Source: Saccharomycopsis crataegensis
Taxonomy: Eukaryota; Ascomycota; Saccharomycetes; Ascoideales; Saccharomycopsidaceae
Direction of reading: 5' to 3'
DNA length: 64,000 nucleotides
Assembly: GCF_037102585.1 (NCBI RefSeq)
Contig: NW_027043829.1
Location: 1,302,001 to 1,366,000, forward strand
Under the pieces are notes generated by a model. It saw nothing but the letters and a program-made list of their open reading frames with translations, did no database searches and had not been told where the DNA came from. The position numbers and the translations under genes were made by a program. Each line of letters opens with the position of its first letter. Within the stretch, counting starts at the first letter, position 1. This document shows positions 9,730 through 18,718 of the stretch, piece after piece.

Positions 9730-10536
9730 TTAAACAGCCAAATATGTACCTTCTTCAACACCATTGTAGATCTTCGCTTCCTCCTCCAATGTGTTGCAAT
9801 TGTCCACAATTTCACTATAGTCAACCCCCAATTGTTGTTGGATGTACTGAACAGGAACCCCATCTGGCATAGATGGAGTGTTATCCTTGATAAGTTTGAG
9901 AATTTTGGTGCCGATATCTGCTTCTTCATGAGCTGGAGCAGAAACAAATAGTGGATTACTGTTATCTTCAACACTTTTCCCAGAAAGACCCTGTGCTTCG
10001 CTATGTACCTTGATGGCATTGAGATAGTGGTAGAGTACCTGGTTGTGATCAGTGATTTCGGTGACTGTAGGATATTGCAAGTTTTTCTTTTCGTTGAATT
10101 GTTTCAAAGACCCGGTAATGAAAGCATATTTCCCTTTCATGTTTGGGAAGTGTTCTCCGCCTGACATTTCTTCATCCATTTCATCATTATTTCTTGATGA
10201 ATCATTGTGCCAACGTCTAAATTCGAAATTCCCTGTCCCATCTTCAACTTTGTACAAAGTGTTGGTGTCACTTGGAGTCTGATCTCTAACAATTGCCACA
10301 AAGGAAACCAAGTTTAATTCAACATTGTTAATGATATATGGACCATCAGGATTACCTTGCTGATCAGAATCAAGCATCTGTTTCACTGTAACTGGAGTTA
10401 TACTATTACTTCTGGCACCACCACTCGTTGTTGTTCTTGATTGAGAACCTTCACCGTTAGAGACACCACGGGAGAACCCGCCGTCATAATTACCCCCGGT
10501 ATATTCGGTTTGATTGTAGCCTTGATATCCTGACAT
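9730..10536 (-). CDS. RFA2: Replication protein A 32-kDa subunit
   Basis: Middle subunit of the single-strand DNA-binding RPA heterotrimer used in replication, repair and recombination. The start is taken at MSGYQGYN (ATG at 10536), giving 268 residues. The frame runs 25 codons further upstream, but the glycine/serine-rich phosphorylation-type N-terminus typical of RPA32 begins here. The OB fold spans about residues 55-175 (TVKQMLDSDQ, VELNLVSFVAIVRDQ, YKVEDGTGNFEFRRW, YAFITGSLKQFN). A winged helix for protein contacts lies at the C-terminus (ADIGTKILKLIKDNTPSMPDGVPVQYIQQQLG). A perfect MluI cell-cycle box lies 124 bp upstream of the start, as expected for an S-phase gene. Confidence 0.95.
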   Translation of the reverse strand: MSGYQGYNQTEYTGGNYDGGFSRGVSNGEGSQSRTTTSGGARSNSITPVTVKQMLDSDQQGNPDGPYIINNVELNLVSFVAIVRDQTPSDTNTLYKVEDGTGNFEFRRWHNDSSRNNDEMDEEMSGGEHFPNMKGKYAFITGSLKQFNEKKNLQYPTVTEITDHNQVLYHYLNAIKVHSEAQGLSGKSVEDNSNPLFVSAPAHEEADIGTKILKLIKDNTPSMPDGVPVQYIQQQLGVDYSEIVDNCNTLEEEAKIYNGVEEGTYLAV

Positions 10537-10659
10537 TGTTTTGCAATTATTTCTCTTCACTCTCTTTAATACAACTTCTTGTGCGAATGCAACATATTTT
10601 GAAAATCTCAATTTCAGGTGGCGCGCGCGTTATTTTTCAGGGAAAAAAAAAAAAAAAAG

Positions 10660-10665
10660 ACGCGT
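10660..10665. promoter_or_regulatory. MCB element (ACGCGT) upstream of RFA2
   Basis: ACGCGT is the core bound by MBF (Mbp1/Swi6), which drives G1/S transcription of DNA-replication genes in yeasts. It lies 124 bp before the RFA2 start codon. Further CGCG-rich sequence (GCGCGCGCGT) lies at 10621-10630, between this site and the gene. Motif is seen; control by MBF is inferred. Confidence 0.65.
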
Positions 10666-10825
10666 ACTGTTGAAAATCCGTACACCGGGAACTTCACAAC
10701 ATCACTGAAGTTGGAGTCTACTTCTTTGAAAATAGTATATCAGAGTATTTATTCATTATACTACTTAATGTAAAGAATTTTAAACTCGATTAAAACTAGA
10801 AAATTTTCTATTTAAAAAACTATGA

Positions 10826-12124
10826 TCAAACGTCTTCGAAATCATCAAAATCTTCATCATCCATATCCTCATCATCATCATCTTCTTCTTCTTCCTGCTC
10901 CTTCTGTGCTTTCAACCTCTCATAATATGCTGTTAGTTCATCTGCCTCTTGGGTTTTAGTGGCGGTGTTATTATTTCCACTTAATGTGTCAGCTGCAAAA
11001 GAATCAGATTGCTTGTTAACTGTGTTTTCTGGCTTGTCGTCCTCCGCACCATTTGATGTTGTTGAAGCACTTCCTTCATCCTGTCTCTGCGTAGCATTAT
11101 CACCATCCAATTTACCCAAAGATTGTTTACCGACAGTCGATTCTTGGTACCAGCTTGGTAATGCATTCTGTTCGGCCTTATCCTGTTTCATCTTTACTCT
11201 CTCTTCTTGCTTCCGGGCTTCTTCCTCATTATCACCAGCAATATTGACCTTAATTGTCGCAGATTCAAATTGATTCTTAGGTTTATTGGTTGCGGAGCTG
11301 TACGAATTCGTATCGAACATAACCCCCGTCTTGTCGATCTTCGTGTATACTGCAAGACTGGTATCGCTGGCAGGAACTCTTGTAAGAAAGCAGGTTTCAA
11401 TATTATTGTCCTCGAGAAATTGAATATCATCTATCTTCTTCAACCATTGTAATATTGGGTCTAGCTGACCTTTCAATTTGATGGATTTCTGGTGCTTTGC
11501 TCTAAATTGTTCTGAGAAATCATCCTCGATGAGTGGTGTATTGCAAATATTACAATAGGCGGCAGTGAAATCATCATTGAATAAACTCTGAATGTCAAGT
11601 TCTGTGAACTTCTTTTTGCACATAGGGCAGACAAATCCCTTCTCATTTACCTTATTCAAGTCACTATCCACTGCTCTCACGATGGAATCAACTTTCCATT
11701 TGATCGAATCGATCGCTAAAGAATATTGTATAAAATAATAAGTTCTGGTTATATGTCTTTGGAAGGAAAATCTGGATCCTCCTCCTTCCTTATCTCCACC
11801 ATCTTTGCTGTCGTCAGTTTTACTTTTCTCTCTTTCCTTTTCCCTCTCCTCTCTTTCTCTCTCTCTTTCTTTTTCCTTCTCCTTGTTATGGGTCCCAATA
11901 GGCTCTCTTTGTTTATACTCCTTTATTAATCTATCCTCCATTAACTTGGAACAGACCACTCGTAGGTCCTTGGGTTGTATATTCAACAATTGTCGTAAAT
12001 CATCTTCGGACAATACTTTATGCCATAAAAGTGCTTCTAGCACAAGTACAGAACCAGTATCATAAAACCCTCTTCCAGTAATTCGAATCAAAGAGTTTAT
12101 TGCTTCCTCTTGGCTCATAGACAT
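10826..12124 (-). CDS. TFA1: TFIIE large subunit
   Basis: General transcription factor that recruits and regulates TFIIH at RNA polymerase II promoters. The protein has 432 residues (a second ATG two codons later is equally possible). The N-terminal winged helix spans about residues 8-75 (ALLWHKVLSEDDLRQLLNIQPKDLRVVCSKL). It is interrupted or followed by a low-complexity Lys/Glu/Arg block at about 80-110, then resumes at RTYYFIQYSLAIDSIKWKV. The C4 zinc ribbon uses Cys166, Cys169, Cys191 and Cys194 (CPMC, CNIC). The C-terminal third is Gln/Ser-rich and ends in a run of Asp/Glu. Length and domain order match Tfa1. Shares its upstream region, including a CACGTG at 12225-12230, with the divergent SNF2-RING gene. 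Confidence 0.94.
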   Translation of the reverse strand: MSMSQEEAINSLIRITGRGFYDTGSVLVLEALLWHKVLSEDDLRQLLNIQPKDLRVVCSKLMEDRLIKEYKQREPIGTHNKEKEKEREREREEREKEREKSKTDDSKDGGDKEGGGSRFSFQRHITRTYYFIQYSLAIDSIKWKVDSIVRAVDSDLNKVNEKGFVCPMCKKKFTELDIQSLFNDDFTAAYCNICNTPLIEDDFSEQFRAKHQKSIKLKGQLDPILQWLKKIDDIQFLEDNNIETCFLTRVPASDTSLAVYTKIDKTGVMFDTNSYSSATNKPKNQFESATIKVNIAGDNEEEARKQEERVKMKQDKAEQNALPSWYQESTVGKQSLGKLDGDNATQRQDEGSASTTSNGAEDDKPENTVNKQSDSFAADTLSGNNNTATKTQEADELTAYYERLKAQKEQEEEEDDDDEDMDDEDFDDFEDV

Positions 12125-12350
12125 AGGTTGAATGAGATTACTGTAGTTTCCTTGATTGTTAACCGACAGTGATTAATAAGAGAGCCAAATTCGATCATTC
12201 TTGCAATAATTTATTCTTTTTTATCACGTGCCAGTATGTTTTTGGGGGTGAGGTGTGCGATGAGGAACGAACTTTAAAGAGCCTTTCTTGCCAAACCCCC
12301 GATGAGATTAGTGGCAACGGGTGTAACACATCAGAAAATGGAAGGTAAAG
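12125..12350. promoter_or_regulatory. Divergent promoter of TFA1 and the SNF2-RING gene
   Basis: Short shared upstream region. A CACGTG palindrome at 12225-12230 sits close to its middle. Nothing else stands out. Confidence 0.45.
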
Positions 12351-15300
12351 ATGTCTTCAGATATATCATTTCGGTTAGATCTGCAGGATTTAGATCAGCT
12401 ATCCAACTTTCTTGAATATTTTGCCAATAATAACGCCTTAAGGGTAGGAAAGCATCATACCGGAAGATTGGGAGAAGATGGAAAAGGTGCTAGATCAATC
12501 AGTATTCTTAATAGAGAATTTGTTTCCAGTTTTGATTCTGGCTTCAAACAGATATCAGGAAGATTATTGGAGGTTTTAAAGAGCGTAACATCAAGAAGCG
12601 AAGAGGTGATTCCAAAGTTCTATTCTGTAAAGTATGGAGCCGACGAGAGGGAGTATGTTATCACCATCCCTAATTTACAAATTGAAGAGCAAGAGCAAGA
12701 AATTGGCTCAAAAATCGACTTGCCTTTTAAACGCAGAAATAAGAAGCGAAAAATAGAGGAAAAGAAGCCAATTTTCAAAAACCTAGTCGTTCCATTTCAT
12801 GAGCGAGATATGCATAAACTAGTATTGAGGAAAAAGCTCAAATCAGAAAACTACGATATTATATCTCTAAATTTGAAGAATCCAGTTAATGGGGTCTCAA
12901 TGGATACCAAAATTCTAAACGAATTAAGTGTTTTCCACTTAAAACCTAAGACAATATCTGAAAACCCTTCGTTGGATCTTCAGTTTCCGTCGCTCGAATT
13001 CATCGTCAAGTTGAACAATGATGCTGATTACATCGTCTCATTGACTGGGAAAATTCGATATTCCGTGAATATCAAGGAGAATTTCGAGGGGAAGACGTTT
13101 TTCAACGCAAATGTGATTGCAATTCTCAATAATTTGATCCTTGGCGGCTCAAAGCAAGTCTTGCTCAAACCTTCGCCCACTTATTATCAATTGGGATACG
13201 AGTTTTTGAATGACTGGAATGGCGTTGCCGCCAATAACACATCTCCAGAAATATACAAGGAATTATATGGTGATTACTTAAAAAAGAAAAATCTTTCATT
13301 GAAGCAGAAAGTTGATGATATATTGGACAATATTAGAAACCCAAGCAGTAAATTATTTTATAATTTATTAACAGAATATTCTTCAAGGCTAACATTGCCT
13401 TCCAAGGTATATAATTTTGCTCTTCTGTCAGTAGAAGGCACACAGTACACTACGCATATTGAGGATTCCAATGCAAATTCGGTGGTTGTCGCGGGCTTAC
13501 AGGCAAGATTATTCAATTTTCAGGCAAAGACATTATTATGGTGTCTTGATAAGGAAAATGTTGATTACGATTTTGAAAGTAACTGTGTGAAAAATAGACA
13601 ATTTTTCAATATTGATTTGTTGAGAAGACCTTATATGGATAAAGAGGCTTCAAATCTTTTAAATAGATCAGATGAATCCTGTTATGCTTACAACTACAAT
13701 TACTTGTCAAGAAAAATAGACAAGATTAGCTTTGGATGGATAAGGCTTGTTCATCGTGATGAAGACGTAATAGAGTATGATCATCAAATTTTAAATAATG
13801 AAGATTTTTTTGAAAGTCTACTACCTTCAAACGTTTATTGGTTCAATAAATACACCGGAAATCTTATATCTACCACTTCTTTGATTGACTACTTACAAAG
13901 GAACTATGCAGGTGTTTTGCCTGATCTTACGACTGGAAATATCAATTTAGAAGGTTCATTAGTTCTGTCTAAACCTTTTAAATCGCATTTTTTTGCCCAA
14001 AACTTACTATCGGAGGAGATGGGATTGGGGAAAACCATCGAACTTGTGGCCCTAGTACTAAGCAATCAAAGAAAGGACTTCAAAAAAATCTCTTTGAATA
14101 AGGAAACCACCGCGAGTTTCATTGATGATAGCAATTATGTTTTTGATCCAATTTTGAGAAGACATGTTTTAAAACTGAAAACGACTCTCATTATTTGCCC
14201 AGAATCAATTTTGAACCAATGGGTACAAGAAATGAACAAATTTGCTCCTTCATTGAAAATTTTAAAGTATACTGGATTCAGTAATTTCTATTCCAATTTA
14301 GCTGCACTAGAAAAGAAGAGAAAAGAAAACTTAAAAAGGAAGAAAAAGAACAACAAGTTCGTTGTCAAGTTGAAACTCAATTTCGATAAGTTACTTCAGT
14401 GTTCCAAGGCCTCTAGTAGTGACATTTTCTTCAATTATTCATCATTCAAAAAAAATGAAAGCAAAAACTTAAGATATTTGCCCCTAGTTGGAGGCAATGT
14501 TAATGATGTTGATCTCAAGAAGTTTTCTGGTATTTCCAATGTTAGCGTCTCCAGAGATACTATTGAAAATAACATTTATGAGCTTCCTGTGATTCATGGC
14601 TCTGATATAACTCTTAACAATAATGATGAAGGACAATGCACTAGCAACTGGGAGTCTTCCAATGACACTGAAAATATAGCAGAAATGTTAGAAAGAGAAT
14701 CATTAAAGAAAATTGATCCTCACCATAGGAGGATTGCATTTGAATTATCACAATATGACATCATTGTCGCTTCGTATCAGACCATCACTAAAGAATTGTA
14801 TTACGCGCAATTTAATCCCAACAACAGGCCAATCAGAAGTGCCACCAAAAATGCTAACTACGCCAACGACGATCAAAATGATATTAGAAGTGATGGTGTC
14901 AAGCTTTCGTCTAATAGATTAGATTATTCTTCTCCGTTGGTTTTTTTACAATTTTGGAGAATCATTTTAGATGAAGTGCAAATGGTGTCATCTCAAATTT
15001 CGAATGCTGCCAAAACATGTAAAATATTTTCAAGATGCCATTCCTGGGGTATTTCTGGGACTCCAATCAAGAAAGACTTAAATGACATTATGAGCTATCT
15101 ATCTTTCTTGAGGATAGATCCTTTCAATGATAGTGCTGAAGTTGGGGGTAGAAAATACAATGAGGGTAAGGATAACGCTTGGAGATTACTTACAACGCAG
15201 AATGGTGCAATTGAAACCTCTAATACAAATCCACCGGGTGTTGATTTCTTGAAGTTTATCACAAATATGGCTATCAGACATGATAAGACAACCGTGAAGA

Positions 15301-18300
15301 ATGACATCAACTTACCGAAACAGACTAGAGTCTTGTTAACATCGACGTTTGCACCTGTAGAACAAGATAACTATTCCTTAATTTTTAAGAGGTTCTTGAG
15401 CGAAGCTGGTTTGAATGTCAATGGTGAACCTATTATTGATGATTGGTATCCCAATATCCCATTGATGAGAAAATACTTAACTATTTTGAGGAAGACATGT
15501 TCTTATATTGATTTGCCAAATAACTCTGTGGGTATTATGGGTGCTAGTGGTATTAGTGGGGGTAATAGCAACAGGTCAAACTACATAACAAAATCAATGG
15601 AAGATATCTTGGAAAGGTTCCTTGAGGAAGCTAAAGGTGAGATCGATGACTTAGAGAAAGAAAATGTTTCTTTGTCTATTGAACTTGCGGAGACGTATGA
15701 GGTACAACATAAACCTGTGGAATTTAACCAATTGTTGATCAAGAATATTCAATTCATCAAAGACAGGTTAGAAGTGTTAAATAAAGAAGTCTCTGGACAT
15801 GGCCCAGATACAATTTTGAAAGTTGAAGATTATGAGGTTGAAATGAGTAGTGAGAAATCATCGAAGACGAAAAGAGAATACTTAAAAGATGATAATTACA
15901 ACGATGATTTAAAGTCCACTAAACGAATCAGATTAAGGGCGTGGACTGAACTATTACACAAGTACTATTTTTTTCTTGGGAACTCCCATTTTCAAATTGC
16001 AGAAAAATTGGAAGATGAAGTGAATTTAACAGCTGAGGAATTATCAGCCAAGTTATCTATCACGGTTTCTGCTTTTAATTTTAAAATAGATGGGGTTAAT
16101 CCAAAAATTGATTTTTTTGATGACTTAGTTGACGAGGAAGACTTATACAAAGAGATTATTAAAAATGAAGCGCTCTGCAAATACTTGAAGAACAAGGTTT
16201 TGGAACACAATTATTATAAAATGGCAGAAAATATCCGTGATACTCTTTTGCTTGGCCATTCCAATTTTGCTTTAGATAGAATGGAAAGTCTTCGGAAACT
16301 AATAAACTTTGAATACAAAATCGTCACGTCTATAAGCCATAAGGAAATTGCTCCTCCGGGATTGAAGAGTTTGCAATACAAAGAATTGAAGATTTATTAT
16401 TACAAGTTATTTAAAGTAATTGATGAGTTCAATTTCCAAACGAAAATCTTGAACGAATGGATTGAAGAAATTTCCAAAATTTTGGCAAGTCCCTTGATGA
16501 AGAAGCAAAATAATTCTGGTACAGATGCCGACGGTGAAGAATATGAGAAAACTATTATTGATCAAGAAAAAGCTTTCTATATTTTATCGATTCTAGAGCT
16601 TGCTTTCAGATTTCGTGATGCTTTGGTGAATGGGATTAATGTTAGTACCTTGAATGCCAGTGGTACAGTTGGGGTGGGGTATTCTATTTATTCTGTTGAT
16701 ACAGTTCTCGAACGCCCGCCAATATTTGATGAAGAAAATGATGTTAGCAATGTTGGGAAAAAACAGATAAAGGACAAAGAAAATGGTAAAATTCTGGAGG
16801 CCCAAGAAAGCGAGGAATTGAAGTTATTTAAAAAAGTTTTGAAGAAAAACATTGAGGCCATTAAACCGTCAATTTGTCGGCAAGAGGGTAGCAAAGATTT
16901 AAATCTTAAAGATTTGGCAAATTCAATCAAAACATTAGATACTGAAATTAGAACAAAAAGGTTGACTGAGAAAGAAATTAAGGCAATTGAGTATACTAAA
17001 CAGTATTTACCATCATTGCATCGTAAAGAAGCCAAAGCACAACATGAATTAAAGAATAAGTATTTGAATCAATTGAACTCCGTTTACAATGCCAGATCAA
17101 GTTATTTCAAACAATTACAATCAATTTCTGATACTGTTGAGTCTACAAGATTTGAAAAATACAACAATCTAAGATCGATAAATCCGATAGACGATATTAG
17201 GAGCTTGCCAGAAGAGCAATTGCATAAACATATGGAATCGATAAGAAATGTGGTTATCAAGAGAAAGATTAGCGTCAATCAGCATAAAGTATCTAAATTA
17301 TCAAGTAGATGCTTGTATTTGGATTCTTTAAGAGATGATAATTCTGGGAATGATGGAAATAAGAATCCTGAAAAAGAAAAAATGTGCATCATTTGTCAAA
17401 ATTCCATCATTAATGGTATTTTATTAGAATGTGGTCATCATTATTGCAAAGAGTGTCTTGATACATGGATGAAAAAAGGCAAACATCATAGCTGTCCATT
17501 GTGCAAGGCTCCGATTAATAAGAAGACAATTTATGAATTCACATACACAAAGCAAAATTTGGAAGTCGGATTAATCAATGATGGCCATAGTATCAATAGC
17601 TTTGAAGGCGAGCAAAATAATTATCTTGGCTCTCTGAAGACCAATAAATCTTTGTTTTACAAACATATCAATGATAAACAATTCAATAAAATCAATGAAA
17701 TGGCACTTACATCACCCAACAAATATGGTGCTAAAATTGATACTATTGTGAAACTTATTTTATGGTTAAAACTAGAGAAGAATCCAGAAGAAGAAAATGA
17801 TGTGCAAGTTGTAATTTTTTCTCAGTGGGAAGAATTTCTCAAGATTCTAGCGTTGGCTCTACAAGACAATAATATCAAGTTTTTAGGTGCCGCTCCTCGA
17901 TTCCAGAGAGGGACTGGTAGAAAATCGCGGAATCAGAATCATTCTCTCTCCAATAAGATTGGGGTATCTGATATCAATCGTTTCAAGTACGATTCAACAA
18001 TCACTTGTTTTTTGCTAAATGCTCAGCAACAAGCAGCGGGTTTGACATTGGTAAATGCTACCCATGTTATCCTTTGTGAACCTTTGGTTAACACAGCGTT
18101 AGAACTTCAAGCCATCAATAGAATTCACAGAATTGGTCAGAAAGTTGAAACTACTGTTTGGATGTTGGGTATTAAGAACACGGTTGAAGAATCTATCATT
18201 GATTTATCGACAAAAAAGAGGCTTGACCAACTATTAAAGCTTAAGGATAACAACATCAAAGATATCTCCAGTCATTATGCAAATGCTTTGGAAGACGAAG

Positions 18301-18464
18301 TGGCGAAAAATAGCGATATTGATGAAGAGAATGTTGAAGACAAGCAGCGTGTCATGGATAGTTTGGATATGACTGGTGCCACAGACAAATTGATAGACAA
18401 AGCCGGAGGAGAATTAGTTCCTGTAGATGAGTTGTGGGAGTCATTTTTTACCAAAACTTGTTGA
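12351..18464 (+). CDS. IRC20: SNF2-family ATPase with RING finger, Irc20/SHPRH type
   Basis: Predicted nuclear double-strand DNA translocase and E3 ubiquitin ligase. Relatives act in recombination pathway choice, SUMO-targeted ubiquitylation and replication-damage tolerance. The 2037 residues contain Walker A EEMGLGKTIE (about 555-564), ILDEVQ as the DExx box (about 870-875; DEVQ is characteristic of the SHPRH/Irc20 group), and SWGISGTPIKKDLND as motif III. A long, partly coiled insertion follows (about 1060-1660). The RING finger spans about residues 1679-1722: CIICQNS, CGHHYCKECLDTW, CPLCKAP. The second helicase lobe follows: VVIFSQWEEFLKIL (about 1818) and INRIHRIGQK (about 1921). A RING inserted between the two lobes is the group's signature. 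At 2037 residues it is well above the roughly 1550 of Saccharomyces Irc20 through a longer N-terminus and insertions, so exact orthology to Irc20 rather than SHPRH is an inference. Confidence 0.88.
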   Translation: MSSDISFRLDLQDLDQLSNFLEYFANNNALRVGKHHTGRLGEDGKGARSISILNREFVSSFDSGFKQISGRLLEVLKSVTSRSEEVIPKFYSVKYGADEREYVITIPNLQIEEQEQEIGSKIDLPFKRRNKKRKIEEKKPIFKNLVVPFHERDMHKLVLRKKLKSENYDIISLNLKNPVNGVSMDTKILNELSVFHLKPKTISENPSLDLQFPSLEFIVKLNNDADYIVSLTGKIRYSVNIKENFEGKTFFNANVIAILNNLILGGSKQVLLKPSPTYYQLGYEFLNDWNGVAANNTSPEIYKELYGDYLKKKNLSLKQKVDDILDNIRNPSSKLFYNLLTEYSSRLTLPSKVYNFALLSVEGTQYTTHIEDSNANSVVVAGLQARLFNFQAKTLLWCLDKENVDYDFESNCVKNRQFFNIDLLRRPYMDKEASNLLNRSDESCYAYNYNYLSRKIDKISFGWIRLVHRDEDVIEYDHQILNNEDFFESLLPSNVYWFNKYTGNLISTTSLIDYLQRNYAGVLPDLTTGNINLEGSLVLSKPFKSHFFAQNLLSEEMGLGKTIELVALVLSNQRKDFKKISLNKETTASFIDDSNYVFDPILRRHVLKLKTTLIICPESILNQWVQEMNKFAPSLKILKYTGFSNFYSNLAALEKKRKENLKRKKKNNKFVVKLKLNFDKLLQCSKASSSDIFFNYSSFKKNESKNLRYLPLVGGNVNDVDLKKFSGISNVSVSRDTIENNIYELPVIHGSDITLNNNDEGQCTSNWESSNDTENIAEMLERESLKKIDPHHRRIAFELSQYDIIVASYQTITKELYYAQFNPNNRPIRSATKNANYANDDQNDIRSDGVKLSSNRLDYSSPLVFLQFWRIILDEVQMVSSQISNAAKTCKIFSRCHSWGISGTPIKKDLNDIMSYLSFLRIDPFNDSAEVGGRKYNEGKDNAWRLLTTQNGAIETSNTNPPGVDFLKFITNMAIRHDKTTVKNDINLPKQTRVLLTSTFAPVEQDNYSLIFKRFLSEAGLNVNGEPIIDDWYPNIPLMRKYLTILRKTCSYIDLPNNSVGIMGASGISGGNSNRSNYITKSMEDILERFLEEAKGEIDDLEKENVSLSIELAETYEVQHKPVEFNQLLIKNIQFIKDRLEVLNKEVSGHGPDTILKVEDYEVEMSSEKSSKTKREYLKDDNYNDDLKSTKRIRLRAWTELLHKYYFFLGNSHFQIAEKLEDEVNLTAEELSAKLSITVSAFNFKIDGVNPKIDFFDDLVDEEDLYKEIIKNEALCKYLKNKVLEHNYYKMAENIRDTLLLGHSNFALDRMESLRKLINFEYKIVTSISHKEIAPPGLKSLQYKELKIYYYKLFKVIDEFNFQTKILNEWIEEISKILASPLMKKQNNSGTDADGEEYEKTIIDQEKAFYILSILELAFRFRDALVNGINVSTLNASGTVGVGYSIYSVDTVLERPPIFDEENDVSNVGKKQIKDKENGKILEAQESEELKLFKKVLKKNIEAIKPSICRQEGSKDLNLKDLANSIKTLDTEIRTKRLTEKEIKAIEYTKQYLPSLHRKEAKAQHELKNKYLNQLNSVYNARSSYFKQLQSISDTVESTRFEKYNNLRSINPIDDIRSLPEEQLHKHMESIRNVVIKRKISVNQHKVSKLSSRCLYLDSLRDDNSGNDGNKNPEKEKMCIICQNSIINGILLECGHHYCKECLDTWMKKGKHHSCPLCKAPINKKTIYEFTYTKQNLEVGLINDGHSINSFEGEQNNYLGSLKTNKSLFYKHINDKQFNKINEMALTSPNKYGAKIDTIVKLILWLKLEKNPEEENDVQVVIFSQWEEFLKILALALQDNNIKFLGAAPRFQRGTGRKSRNQNHSLSNKIGVSDINRFKYDSTITCFLLNAQQQAAGLTLVNATHVILCEPLVNTALELQAINRIHRIGQKVETTVWMLGIKNTVEESIIDLSTKKRLDQLLKLKDNNIKDISSHYANALEDEVAKNSDIDEENVEDKQRVMDSLDMTGATDKLIDKAGGELVPVDELWESFFTKTC

Positions 18465-18718
18465 GTTATTTACAATTATGATTTAAAGCGATATCCTTTT
18501 TTGATGATGATGTTTTTAGTAAGAATAAAAGTCAATGAATTTCATAATATGAAGAATCATTTTAATTATGTAAAACGCTACTGTGTATTTCTATTGAGAT
18601 TACTTTCTAGTTATAGGAAAATTTCTAATTATCATAGAACTGTAGGAAAAATGACGTAAACGAAACTATTATTCTTTGCGTTTTCAACGCTCAATAAGAA
18701 GAATGCGAATTGGATACA

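Noticed and set aside
10537-10611. 25-codon upstream extension of RFA2
   Set aside because: No similarity to RPA32; the typical Gly/Ser-rich N-terminus starts at MSGY.
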